A stretch of 28,641 nt of DNA from Chara braunii (taxonomy: Eukaryota > Streptophyta > Charophyceae > Charales > Characeae). Each line of letters begins with the position of its first letter. The stretch's first letter is position 1. The notes under the pieces were generated by a model that ran no database searches, had not been told where the DNA came from, and was given only the letters and a program-made list of their open reading frames with translations. Both the position numbers and the translations under genes were made by a program. The stretch is from assembly GCA_003427395.1 (NCBI GenBank), contig BFEA01000138.1, positions 894,179-922,819 on the forward strand, read 5' to 3'. Of this stretch, positions 1 through 9,195 are shown piece by piece.

Positions 1-102
1 CAATCGAGAGCCTTAAGGGGGAGTCGCAAGGGGGATGCACGGGACCTCGGATGGGATTCGGACCTCGTCCTCATTCTGATGGCGACGTCCGGATGAGGAG
101 CT

Positions 103-104
<2 letters not shown>

Positions 105-181
<77 letters not shown>
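105..181. repeat. (CT)n microsatellite
   Basis: An almost pure CT dinucleotide run of about 75 bases. A second (CT)n run closes the window at the far end. The minus-strand Arg-Glu repeat frame that crosses it is an artefact of the microsatellite and not a protein. Confidence 0.97.
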
Positions 182-185
<4 letters not shown>

Positions 186-1354
186 CCTTCCTCTTCTTGT
201 CCCTCCGCCTTCCTCCATTCCTTCTAAACTCTTTAACCCTTAACCCTTTCGTCACCATGGCATGTGACTAATCTCCACCCTCACTTGTTACATTGCCAGG
301 GAACGAACGGGAAGGAACTTAGTCCTCACTTGGTGCAAAGTGAGGGCAAGGGAAGGGCAGCCGGTCCCTTGTGCCACTAAGAAGGGAAGGATACGGAACT
401 ATTGAGAGCAATTGCGGAAGCAACAAGGAGCATTGATTTTGGACGAGGTCAGTTTGACTCAACCATCTTTCCCGAATGCATGACTAAGGTGAAGGAAGGG
501 TTTGCTTGAGTGAAGGGAAAGATAACTAAAGGATCATCAAAGGCAAAAGGAACTTAGGCTTGTGGGAGGGGCGATGTGTTGACCCCAATGGGGATTGTAC
601 CTGGCTTTTGCTTGTGTGGTCTTGCGCAAGTGAGTAGCCTAGGGTGGTATGAGCGGACTGCGTCCGCCGGATGCGGGCGGAAATAGGGAAAGCGACGAGG
701 GAAGGACTTAGACCCCGCTTAAACTATGAATGCAGGATCGGTTGGATGGTCGGATGCTTGAATGAGTGGTAGACGCCGGGATGGGGCTTGTGTGATGATT
801 GAATGCAATGACTCTCTTGAATGCAATGCAAGCCCGAAAGGACTAAGGGCAGTCTTGGGTAGGTGAATGCAATGTTGGTGGCTCAAGCAAAAAAAAATAT
901 AGCGGCTAGGGGTCCGGGCGATGCCACCCTACCCCAAGGATGCCGTAGGGGCTGTCTTGAGCCAAAGGTGTGTGGCCCAATGGATGACGCTTGGTCTGCG
1001 CATGACAAGAAGACACTCCTTCAATAAACTCCCTGGACTGCTTGCGTATTGGAAGGAGCAATTGCCTGGCCAGACTTAATCGAATCAAGAAAACGCCACG
1101 AGTGACCAAACAGCTACCATCTTGACGCGGGCGCGGAGCTACATCCCCCAATGTAAAGCCCTCTCGCAAAAGGCCCATCCCCATCCATTTCAAAGCACTA
1201 GGTGGGGGTGCCCCTGGGACAAACGACCTGTGCCCTGAGCATGAGCGTGGGCGGGTCGAGCCAAATGGGACCCGCAGTGGGGTCGACCGAGGCTCGAAAG
1301 TCCTTCAGGGTAAGACCCCTACACCGGCACCACACCGGCTGATTCGGCACCACA
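182..1354. other. Gene-free stretch, no recognisable coding sequence
   Basis: Frames here are short and resemble no family I recognise. The sequence is mixed and moderately GC-rich, with an A-run near 890-897. A purine-rich stretch followed by TGTGTTGACC around 556-583 looks superficially like a polypurine tract and LTR start, but I found no matching LTR end. A D-arm-like segment at about 972-990 is listed separately. Just before LINE copy D, the 13-mer CGGCACCACACCG occurs twice at about 1325 and 1346. Confidence 0.5.
965..1040 (+). other. Possible degenerate tRNA-like / SINE head
   Basis: GTGGCCCAATGGATGACGC resembles the D-arm and A box of arginine-type tRNAs and is followed by an anticodon-arm-like stretch. 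The expected T-arm/B box is at best a very degenerate CTTCAATAAACTCCC, and no acceptor pairing is seen. It is not a functional tRNA. It could be an eroded tRNA-derived SINE head or chance. Confidence 0.2.
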
Positions 1355-2573
1355 CCGATCTTGCGGTTGGAACAACAAGGTTGCGCTCTCCCTTGGTGCT
1401 CGAGATATTTGTCGGTTTTCCCAGCTAGAAAGAGAGCAGAGACAATCGAGCGTATATTTCTGCAATGCCCGGCAGCAGTCCGTACCTGGAGGTGGTGGGA
1501 TAGGGTTTGGCAACAAATGGTTCCGGGTTATCCGTGACAGTGGGAGTGGCGAGCCATCCTTATGGGCCACTACCCACCTTATCAAGGCAATACCGTTGTG
1601 TCGAACATATTTCACCTGGGCCGAAGAACGATCCTGTGGGTCCTATGGTGGCAATGCTGTGTTCTGACGATGGACCAGGTCCAGGTAGAGGGGGAAGAGA
1701 GGATCGAGCAAATCAAACAGCACTTCCAACTAGAGCTCACACAGAGATGGAAGACAACTAAGCAATCACTTGATAATCTCCACAGGTCCAAAGACATCCG
1801 GGAACAGCTACTACAGTTCTCCATGGAATGGCTGGGTGGGGAGCAGGAGGGATGGGTAGCGGAGGTGTGTTGGACAGGGGATTGGGAAGGAGGGGATGGA
1901 AGGGGAGGGCAGCGAAGGAGGGGAAGCAGTGCCACGAGACTACCATATGAGGTTCAAGGAGTGGCTGTCAATTGACTCTAATGTCCCCATGAGACTTGCA
2001 GAGGTGTTTCCGGACCCGTTCCCCCCTCACCCACGGTCCTTGGAAATACGTCTGTGATATCCTCTTTGGGCGGGTATAGCCTACAGTATAGCAGGGCTCA
2101 TAGGTTCAGTTATGCAGGTCCGGTCTCAGGGGTAAGGATGTTTTTCAATTCTTATCATACTTTTATCAATTCTAATCGCAGAAAGATGCCCCACAGGCCG
2201 GTTGGAGAAGGGCGGGGAGATGCGTGGTTCTGCTGGTGCCCCCCAGTGGCCCCATGGCGTCTCCTCGCCGGAACCCGGCTGGGAGCCTTCATAACTGGAG
2301 AGGAGAGGATTGTCATTTGCCACGCCCTTCAGCACCCTGCTCAGTTAATCCTCTGGAATTCAGAGTAATCAATGCTGGCAGGCATTTTTCAGATATTCTG
2401 TCAAGTTTTCGGCTTTCTGATTCATTTTGTTTCATTCTGTAATTGGGACGCCGGACCCGTTTTGCAGCAGGTGATGCTCCCCACCAATAGATGGAGTATC
2501 TCCTCAAGGTGTCAGTGGTGTCTGCTCTTACCAGCACCACTAGCACTAGAGGGGTTGGTCAAAAAAAAAAAAA
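1355..2573 (+). mobile_element. LINE copy D: 5'-truncated L1-type retrotransposon 3' end
   Basis: The start matches the zf-RVT region of LINE copy A, and the similarity continues through the ORF2 C-terminus and a 3' UTR into a 13-base poly(A) at 2561-2573. The 3' UTR carries blocks shared with copies A and B: the AATCAATGC..GGCAGGC segment, a GGGACGCCGGACCC..GCAGGTG block, CTCCCCACCAATAGATGGAG, and a terminal hairpin at 2508-2548. Loss of the 5' end with retention of the 3' end and tail is the usual outcome of incomplete target-primed reverse transcription. No clear target duplication was found. Confidence 0.85.
1370..2057 (+). pseudogene. LINE copy D ORF2 C-terminus (zf-RVT and tail), broken
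   Basis: The translation begins in the zinc-binding region after the reverse transcriptase, where ETIERIFLQCP matches ETIEQIFLQCP of copy A. The first Cys pair is damaged (CSRYL against CSRCL). A continuous frame from 1562 to 1975 contains FHLGRRTILWVLWWQCCVL and a helical charged segment closely matching copy A. A frameshift near 1935 moves the conserved end, FPDPFPPHPRSLEIRL, into another frame that stops at 2057. In L1-type elements this region supports RNA binding by the ORF2 protein. The endonuclease and polymerase are absent, so no activity is expected. Identification by alignment with copy A is firm. Confidence 0.82.
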
Positions 2574-3585
2574 GGGTTGTTGTGCTGGCATCTCGTCCAT
2601 TGTTTTGTTGCTTTGGGGATTAATGGGTTGATTAGTGTCGAGCTTACATTAGACTAGGGTTATGGCTCATTTCCACGTGATATTAGAGCTATTGTGAGAT
2701 AGGTGGTCTTATGGCGTTTTCAGATTTTAGTCAGATTAAGAAATGGGTTGTAGCAGTAGGAGAGAAGACAAGAGGAGATCAAGTAGGGAGACCTCCATGT
2801 CCGCGTACCGGTGCGACCGCCGAAATAGCACTACACTTTCCGCTAATCTCCGGTAGGGCCCTTGGCCGGCGGCGCGACTTGTCGCACTCCTATGCCACGG
2901 TGCCCACCCTCGGTTAACCCTAACGTGGCACTGTTAATCGACGACAGCATGGAAAGTGGACATGGTGACGTGAGGTATGCGATGTGATGGTGGAGTTCGA
3001 AGCTTGAGTGCTAATTACCGTTCGCCCTGCTCGTGGAGACTAGATTGCAAACCTTTGCCTTAACTTGCCGTAACTCAAGCTTTGCTTGGCTTGGGGAACG
3101 CATGGCATTCAGACGACGTGTCGCTAGAATCTCCTACAAAGGCCATTCCATCAACAGAACTGCTCAAGGCCTTCATGTCCAAAGATCTGAGGAGCCGCCC
3201 TTCCCTTGGAGCCATTGGCCTAGGGCGCAGGCTCCTTTCTCACCACTTGGTGGAAGTTGTGGGCGGAGAAACCATTCGGGAGAGAAATGACATTCGGAAG
3301 TCAGAGGAGCAACCTCCATGTATCTGATGAGCTACACCTTGGGTTGTTTGACCTGGTGTCAGGAGGTATATGAATGGCTGGCTCCCCTCACCCTGTTTTG
3401 AAGTAGAGGTGTTGGATTGTTGCTTTTGTTGAATAGGCGAACTAAATTGGAAGAACGACATATTTCCTTGATTTCGATCTTTGTGGCTGTATGTGCTCCC
3501 TCTCCCCCTTCCTTTTGTGTGGTCGGTGAGCGTTTGGGGCTTCCTGGTGGTTCAGATTCAAGTTTATAAAAACCCTGGGGTCGTA
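2574..3585. other. Gene-free stretch between LINE D and the SINE
   Basis: I see no supported gene, RNA or repeat family here. Two overlapping plus frames at about 3033-3327 contain no recognisable domain. This is the flank into which the tRNA-derived SINE at 3601-3982 inserted. Confidence 0.5.
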
Positions 3586-3600
3586 GGGTTAGGGTAGCTT
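3586..3600. repeat. Target-site duplication, left copy
   Basis: GGGTTAGGGTAGCTT is repeated exactly at 3983-3997 on the far side of the tRNA-headed element. Fifteen identical bases flanking a poly(A)-tailed element are the signature of LINE-mediated insertion. Confidence 0.93.
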
Positions 3601-3982
3601 TTTTTTTTTTTTTTTTTTTTCTCCTTTTTTTTTTTTTAAAAGGGCGATGGCCTTGAGGTATTATCATCGGACTAACCAGCCCAGGTAGATTCAATCTAAT
3701 CTGACATCGGGTGGCCTTTTCAGCCCAGGGTGGCCTTGATTGCCTTCAGGGAACCCCCAGCAGGGGACACCGGCCAGGGGACAGCCAGTGGCAGAGGGAC
3801 CGAGCATCATCTGAGTGGCCAGTCGCTGTGCCTCCCCGATTACCCTTGGGGGGCCCAACGTGCTATCTCTAGGTGGCAGGCGCCAAGAATGCCCAGGAAG
3901 GTATATGAGGCCAATGGGGATTGAACCCAAGACCTCCTGAATACCACTTGCGTGCCTTACCAACTGAGCTAGGCCGCTGGAT
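3601..3982 (-). mobile_element. tRNA-derived SINE, full length, with target duplication
   Basis: On the minus strand the element begins with a tRNA-like head at 3981-3910, including an A box (TAGCTCAGTTGGTAAGGC) and a B box (GGGTTCAATCCCC). An unrelated body of about 270 bases follows, and the element ends in an A-rich tail (the T runs at 3601-3638 on the plus strand). An identical 15-bp duplication flanks both ends. Known SINEs of this class are transcribed by RNA polymerase III from the internal A and B boxes and moved by LINE enzymes. It encodes no protein. Confidence 0.93.
3910..3981 (-). other. tRNA-like head of the SINE (internal Pol III promoter)
   Basis: A- and B-box sequences are intact and spaced as in a tRNA, but acceptor pairing is imperfect and the sequence runs on into the SINE body. 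It is therefore a SINE promoter region rather than a tRNA gene. Confidence 0.88.
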
Positions 3983-3997
3983 GGGTTAGGGTAGCTT
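3983..3997. repeat. Target-site duplication, right copy
   Basis: Exact match to 3586-3600. It lies immediately upstream of the tRNA-like head on the minus strand. Confidence 0.93.
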
Positions 3998-4167
3998 GAA
4001 TTCAGTATAGTCAGTGAAACCTAGCCTTGGATCGGTCTTTGGGGCAATTGTTTGTTTTCTTTATTATTTTATAAGGGACCATCAACATAATTTAGGGTTG
4101 ACCGAAGTGTTCTGTTTCACTCCATGTACCCTCCTTGGTCAGTCCGGGGAGGGGTTGATCGAGTCTA

Positions 4168-4860
4168 ATGGCGATTAATAATTCAGACTCGACAATGTTG
4201 GACACTGATCATAAGATTAGAACCTCGAAAGTTATTGAGGAGTGTTACAGATCCGGGGTTCTCCCGATCGGTCTTACTGCTGATGATCCAAGCCGCGTTG
4301 AGAGAAGCGAGGATTGTGTTCGGATCAAAGTCGATCCATTAATATTTAAGGCACATAAGGATTGATTGTCGAAGCATGCTGTTACCATCTTTTTTGGAGA
4401 AAAAAGCGAGTTCCTACCGGCCATAATTAAAAATGAGTAGTCCATTTATATGAAAATAAATGGATCGGGTTGCCAATGTTGGGCCCAAAACCAAAACGAG
4501 GGCTGTTCCATAATGAGGGTCATAATCTGGTCACTTATGTGCCCAGTACAGACGCGGTGGCAGTATGGATGCATAAAAAACAATGTGTTGGATGGGGTGA
4601 AGTACACTCTCCACTTCAGACCGTAGAGCTCCAGCAATGGAGAGAAACTCCGAAATTAATTTTTATTGGATTCGAGTGTTACAGATCCCGATTGGAGCAA
4701 TGCCACTGATTTATGATCCGGTCAGTCTGGCTTATGGGCGTATTCTCAGAACAGGGCCGACCTCATCTCGTCCGGAGGAACCGGAATTGCTCAACATTCG
4801 ATTTGATTTGGAACCCACCGCGCGGGAAAAGTTTACGCCATATATGGCTATTGATCTTCC
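4168..4860 (+). pseudogene. LINE copy C ORF1-like region, broken
   Basis: Short plus-strand frames (4168-4365, 4470-4709, from 4637) carry fragments such as VLQIPIGAMPLIYDPVSLAYG and LNIRFDLEP, which resemble the DUF4283-type RNA-binding region of plant LINE ORF1 proteins. The similarity is by general pattern and position ahead of the endonuclease and is weaker than for the other LINE segments. GAGTGTTACAGATCCC-like sequence occurs twice (about 4240 and 4675), suggesting local duplication. No zinc knuckle is visible. Frames are interrupted by stops and shifts. Confidence 0.45.
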
Positions 4861-4862
4861 GG

Positions 4863-5560
4863 AGGTTGCGGGTTTACAAGAAACGAAGCTTTTTTTTTTT
4901 TTTTGGAAAAGGCCCTTTTACAAAGCCTCTATCCTGGTGGTGGTAAGAGAGCCACCGGGATTGAGGCTTTGCCTGGCGGGCCGCCCGGATCGAAGAATTT
5001 GGTGACTGGTGGTCAGGCCCGAATTTTTGGGCCCCAGCCGAAGGTACTAAGGGTGGCACAAATATGCTTTTTCATAAAGACTTGGAGATAGAAGTATTAG
5101 ACAGCTTTGCTGATACTTGTGGTTGATTTGTATGGGTCAAAGTGGCAATTGGTAATGAAGACTGGGGCATAATGTCAATTTATGCCCAGTTGAATACATG
5201 GCACATCGTAATTTCTTTGCAGATTTACCTGGATACCTGCCGGCCACAGAAAATCTCTTAATTACAAGAGACTGGAATATAATCATTACCCCTGGCCTCG
5301 ACTCTCTCCACTTAAAAAATCCCGTTCAGAACGATACCAGGGTTCCGATGGACTTGATGGAGACCCAGTCCCTGGTAGATGCATTTTGTGTTCTGAACCC
5401 GGATTCCTCAGGGTTCACTTGGTACGGTCCATCACCTGACGAGCATACCCCCCCTCCTAGCAGGAGACTAGACTTCACCTTAGTGTGAGGCGCTCTCTGG
5501 GACCGCTGCATGTGGACAAATTTGCAGATCTCAGATCTTTTATATCGGATCACTACCCAA
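4863..5560 (+). pseudogene. LINE copy C APE endonuclease domain, split by an insertion
   Basis: GLQETKL at about 4870-4890 is the conserved LQET motif with the catalytic Glu. The frame is then cut by the family X element. After it, GGTNMLFHKDLEIEVL (one in-frame stop a little later) leads to IMSIYAQ (the YAPN motif), ITRDWNII (where the family has GDFN), FTWYGPS and SRRLDFTLV (the SRID motif), ending near 5488. A frame change then gives a possible SDHYPILLDV, the usual final Asp-His. APE-type endonuclease nicks target DNA to prime reverse transcription. GD is replaced by RD, YAPN is altered and the domain is split, so it is inactive. Confidence 0.75.
4890..5045 (-). mobile_element. Family X SINE-like element, copy 1
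   Basis: On the minus strand it ends in a poly(A) of about 15 (T run at 4890-4904 on the plus strand), preceded by a hairpin (plus 4928-4966) whose loop reads GGTAAGAG on the plus strand. The same hairpin and tail arrangement recurs at 11231-11303 and 18838-18981. It interrupts the endonuclease frame of LINE copy C, which continues on the other side, so it inserted after copy C. Only a short CGAAG is repeated at the borders, so the target duplication is unclear. Confidence 0.7.
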
Positions 5561-5621
5561 TTCTGTTGGATGTGATCTCAAGGGACCAGGTTGAGAAGTT
5601 TCGAAGTCCTTCAGAAATTAG

Positions 5622-6268
5622 GTGAATTGGGTGAAGAACAAAGTTCAGAAATGGGATGGGGCTAAGCCTCTCTTTGCTAAATTCGAAGACTGGGTAGACA
5701 CTGGGTTTGGTATCCTGCAGTCGGTGTTGGATGTCTTTTCTCAAATTAAAGCTGGTTATCGCAATTATAAAGAGGAGAGGCTTAAACTGAAAATAAGGGA
5801 AGCAGAAGAGAGGATTGGCCATGATCCGTATGGTGATCTGTATTGGGCAAGGGTCAGAAAGGACTTGTTGGTTCAGCTAGAGGCGATTGAGGTACAGAGA
5901 CAGACACAATGGGGATCCCATGGTCAAACTCGTGGATTCGTTCGGGCTGCAGCACTTCGGCAATGGCTTGTGATTCTGGGTGGGGTTATGTAGGACAGGT
6001 CTGGATAGGGGTCATTATGCGGATTCTCTGGCAAGCTCGGAATCAAAAACTGTTCAGAGACGAGCCCTCTCACTCACAGGAACTAAAAGGGGCTATCAGA
6101 TCCCAGATCCGACTGATTATCCTAGCTGATTGGAAAAAGCGAGGCCCGCTGTGGTTTCTGCGTACATGGCCCATCAATGGTCAGTTGGGTTCTGTTTCCC
6201 AGGAAGGGAATCTGACCATTGGCCCATGGTTGCTTCCTCCGTCTAGAGGACAGGTTACGTTTTAGTTA
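5622..6268 (+). pseudogene. LINE copy C linker joined to ORF2 C-terminus (RT deleted)
   Basis: From 5622 a charged helical segment (KAGYRNYKEERLKLKIREAE) is the linker normally found between endonuclease and RT. Around 5910-5990 the frame changes and the sequence becomes WIGVIMRILWQARNQKLF, typical of the segment after zf-RVT at the ORF2 C-terminus, ending with GQVTF and a stop near 6265. The whole RT palm, thumb and zinc region are missing between them. An internal deletion or a template jump is the likely cause. Confidence 0.65.
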
Positions 6269-6629
6269 CTTTTTAGTTGGAATAGTCGTATGGCCATTGT
6301 CACCCGGTCGTGGCTTTCTTTTTCTGTCGCCTTAGACAGAACGTAGAATTCTATTTTTGATACCTTGTCCGGAATGATGGTCTTGTAGGAAGAGTAGGGA
6401 TGAGGTTTTGAGACACAAGTGACATACTGGTCGGGTACTGGATGTAAGTTGGTAAAGGATTACTGGGTGGAGTGATCAAGTGATTCTATGCTTCAAGTTT
6501 AATTTTGGAAGAGTTGTCAGTAGGGAAGTAACAGGAACGCTGGACCCGGTTTCCAGCACAAGCTTACGCTGGGTAATGGCCCCAGTTTTTCGACCGGGTT
6601 GTTTGTTGAGGTTTTCCCTGCCTCTACCT

Positions 6630-6633
<4 letters not shown>

Positions 6634-6666
<33 letters not shown>

Positions 6667-6960
6667 CCCAGGTTGTTGTAGAGGTGGGATACTAGACGGA
6701 TGGCAGTCACCCACAGTACTCAGCCACTCGGTTGTCCAGATGAACCCATCTGAAGACCCCACCCACCCTTCCTCTCATCTTTTTGCCCTGGCGCACCCCC
6801 ACCCCTCCTGTCCTACCCTAGTGTTAACCACCCAGGACCATCACCCATTGCCATCTTGGCGGGGTGACCTGACAAGACAGCGGTTGCAGGCACCGGGGCT
6901 AACCAGAGACTCTTACCCCTTGCTCAGGCCTGGTTGAAGCAGACGCCGTGCAAGCCTGAT
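6634..6960 (-). mobile_element. Poly(A)-tailed repeat, family unknown
   Basis: A run of about 27 T at 6634-6660, followed by TAAAAGCCC, is on the minus strand the A-tail of an element whose body lies at about 6661-6960. No clear tRNA boxes are seen at the presumed 5' end and no target duplication was found. The poly(A) and its position right after the LINE C 3' UTR support a retroelement. Confidence 0.45.
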
Positions 6961-7039
6961 TGCACGGGGACTTCGGGAGCTAGGTCTGAACATGCTATTA
7001 CAGGTCTTCATGAGGGTGCACAGTGACTCCCATCTCGCT

Positions 7040-7150
7040 TAGTTGTGTGGTGATGATAGAGAGCTGGGTATCCTCCGTTCCCTCGTATGTCCCTGGAGGC
7101 CGTTCTGGCCCTGCGGTAAGGTGCAGTATTTCCTGACACCCCCGACAATG
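7040..7150 (-). repeat. Partial body of the tandem SINE family (see 9904-10497)
   Basis: Contains TTCCCTCGTATGTCCCTGGA, then GGCCCTGCGGTAAGGTGCAGTA and CCTGACACCCCCGAC, matching the right half of the units at 9904-10347. No tRNA-like head is adjacent. It is a dispersed fragment of the same family. Confidence 0.7.
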
Positions 7151-7945
7151 TGACGAGCCACTTTCTGTAACGCGAGACTTTCTGCGCGGTTGCAATGAGG
7201 GGTCCTAAGTTGGGAAGGTTGGGCAAATTACGGGAGGTCGTGATCAGTGGGAAATTGCATCAGTGTCCTTGCTTTTCCATCTTTTTCGTTGCTTCTTTTC
7301 GAATGGCTGGGTTCGGAGATGGGTGTGTCCTAGGACGGCCGGTTGATTGATTGGTTGACCGAATGGCTGGCGCGCCGTCGTGCGCGCGATTGATAAATGT
7401 TGACGTCGTTTCTTTTGTTTCGGTTCCAGACTTTTGGGCGCGGACATCGCGCGGGAAGTTGCTCTTTTCTTTTTGAATTTTTCTTTTAGATCCTTTTCGA
7501 ATTTTGTCGAGCCCCGATGGCTCTCTTGATTTCAAACTTTTCTTCTGGAATTTGTGCTTTTTGCTTTTTGCTTTTTCGCATTAGTTAGGAATTTAGGAAT
7601 TTTGTGATTAGGACTTTCTTTTGCCGCGCGACGCTTTTTGTTTGCGCGCTCCTTTATGCGGCTACAACGGAATTCTGGTTAGTCGGCGCCTTTAATCGGA
7701 TGTCTAACTGTAATCGTGGGTTGGCGCCATCTGAACTGTATCTCTCTTCTTGCGCTTCGTCTTTCCCGCCCTCCTTCTCTTTCTTTTGCTGCGTTTTTGT
7801 AGCTACGGACTGCATGTTCAGATCGATGCGTGGAGAGCGGCTACGTCCCCCACGCCGCAGCCCGGTCATGCAGAACGTAGGCACTCCCTCTCTAATCTCC
7901 CTCTAAGTCCTGGTAATTCCGTGTTCTTCGCGCATGCATACACGC
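7151..7945. other. Gene-free stretch, T-rich
   Basis: Pyrimidine-rich on the plus strand with TTTTTGCTTTTTGCTTTTTCG-type repeats near 7560. Frames of up to about 100 codons overlap on both strands and show no domain. It could be upstream sequence of a transcription unit starting near 7975, but nothing proves that. Confidence 0.4.
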
Positions 7946-8050
7946 TATAAATTTCGGCTGCGCAATTAGTTAGCTCTCTTAACCAGCAGTTGGAAGCTCG
8001 GGGTTGCGCGATCAGAGAGGGTCGGCACACGAGAGAAGTAAGAGGTGAGT
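7946..8050 (+). promoter_or_regulatory. Candidate TATA box followed by a 5' splice site
   Basis: TATAAAT at 7946-7952 sits in GC-rich surroundings. About 95 bases downstream, AGAG/GTGAGT at 8043-8050 is a strong match to a plant 5' splice site. A Pol II promoter with a short non-coding first exon ending at 8044 would look like this. There is no recognisable downstream coding exon to support it, so it is speculative. Confidence 0.25.
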
Positions 8051-8106
8051 AGAGCAGCAGTCGGGTGACCCGACGAGCCGGTGCCAAACGCGCGGGGTTG
8101 ACACGG

Positions 8107-8200
8107 GCCACGACGGACTGTGGGCACGGGCGAACCTGACGGGTGCGGGAGGACTAAGCGGGGTGACGACTTCGTGGGTTGGTGCGCCACGACGGACTGT
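8107..8200. repeat. 15-bp direct repeat pair
   Basis: GCCACGACGGACTGT occurs at 8107-8121 and again at 8186-8200, 79 bases apart, in a GC-rich segment that ends in a short (GA)n run at about 8208-8222. Its function is unknown. Confidence 0.8.
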
Positions 8201-8421
8201 CCGCATCAGAGAGAGAGAGAGAGGAAGAGGGAGCTGAGGTTGATGGACGCGGTTTTGCGATTTCTTTTATCTTTTCTCCCTCCTGTCTCGTGTACATAAA
8301 TTTTGATTTCGGCCCCGGGCAGTTTGCCCGTTTTTTCCATTTCTCGGAATTTGGACTTGGATTTTTGCTCGCACTTATCTTCGTGATTCCGTCTCAGATG
8401 TACTATGCGCATGTTGCCGAA

Positions 8422-9012
8422 TGAATGAACGTATGGATGCAATATTTTCTGTCGGAATCTTTGCCTTTGCTTTTGATTGATGCACTTGTAAGTAGGATAG
8501 GAGTTTTTGTGCAATCAGGCCATTCTGCTCTCGTTTTTGTTGATCTTTTGATTGGGTTGTTGCGTGAGGTGCATCCGACATACATGGATTGAACGCCGCG
8601 CGACTTGATCTACGCACTTACCCGCGCTCCTGTGCACCGGATCGTCAAAACTCCGCAATTGCGGAATATTGTCGGATTGAACGTGGCAGTTCTGTATGCG
8701 CTGAATGGATGGATGTATGGATGCCATGTTTGATTGCCTATCTCTTTGCTAGGAACCCTTGCCTTTGCTTTTGTTTGTCACATTCGATGCACTCGTGTGT
8801 AGAATAGGAATTTTGTGCAATCGATAATCCTGTCCTTGTCTTTGCTTGTCTTTTGATCAAGCTGATTGTGATCGTTGCATCTTGCATGCTCAGAACAGCA
8901 CAGAGCGATTAGACGATCGGATGCCATGTTGGGCGAACGCCGCGCGAGGACACGTGTAAAACGCGATCTGAGTTGCGCACTTACACATATCCCTGGGCGT
9001 CGACTCGTCAGG
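8422..9012. repeat. Diverged tandem duplication, two units of about 280-310 bp
   Basis: Unit 1 (about 8422-8660) and unit 2 (about 8701-9012) share ordered blocks: GAATG..GTATGGATGC, CCTTTGCTTTTG, GATGCACT, TAGGA-TTTTGTGCAATC, a TCTTTTGAT segment, GAACGCCGCGCGA, CGCACTTAC and a GTC-rich end. Spacing differs by small indels. This is either an ancient segmental tandem duplication or two units of a satellite-like repeat. No coding frame is conserved between the units. Confidence 0.75.
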
Positions 9013-9195
9013 ACCATGGATCATAGATGCCCTGTCCGATTGGGAGTGGCCATCCCGGAATCCGCAACGGTGCAGTCGTCCTGCACGAGCACGCGTAAGT
9101 CCGACGCCATTCGCGTGGCCTGCACATGCTCGCACGCGGCAATCGCGATCGCCGCGGACCTGTCCTTAGGCAACTCATAATACCGCAATGACACA

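Larger units (their letters stand above)
4168..6560 (+). mobile_element. LINE copy C, internally deleted and interrupted
   Basis: On the plus strand it shows, in order, ORF1-like sequence, endonuclease sequence, the linker before the RT, and then abruptly the ORF2 C-terminus and a 3' UTR with the block GAACGCTGGACCCGGTTTCCAGCA (about 6535-6558). That block is shared with copies A, B and D. The reverse transcriptase core is missing. A minus-strand family X element sits inside the endonuclease coding region. The 5' end is uncertain and could begin anywhere from about 4000. It is non-autonomous and dead. Confidence 0.75.

Noticed and set aside
13-258. Minus-strand open frame with a long Arg-Glu repeat
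   Set aside because: It is the translation of the (CT)n microsatellite; nothing outside the repeat looks coding.
556-600. Polypurine stretch followed by TGTGTTGACC, like the 3' LTR start of an LTR retrotransposon
   Set aside because: No matching LTR end, second LTR, primer-binding site or pol sequence was found in the window.
3586-3600. Telomere-like GGGTTAGGG
   Set aside because: Only about one and a half units are present, and the sequence is fully explained as the SINE target-site duplication.
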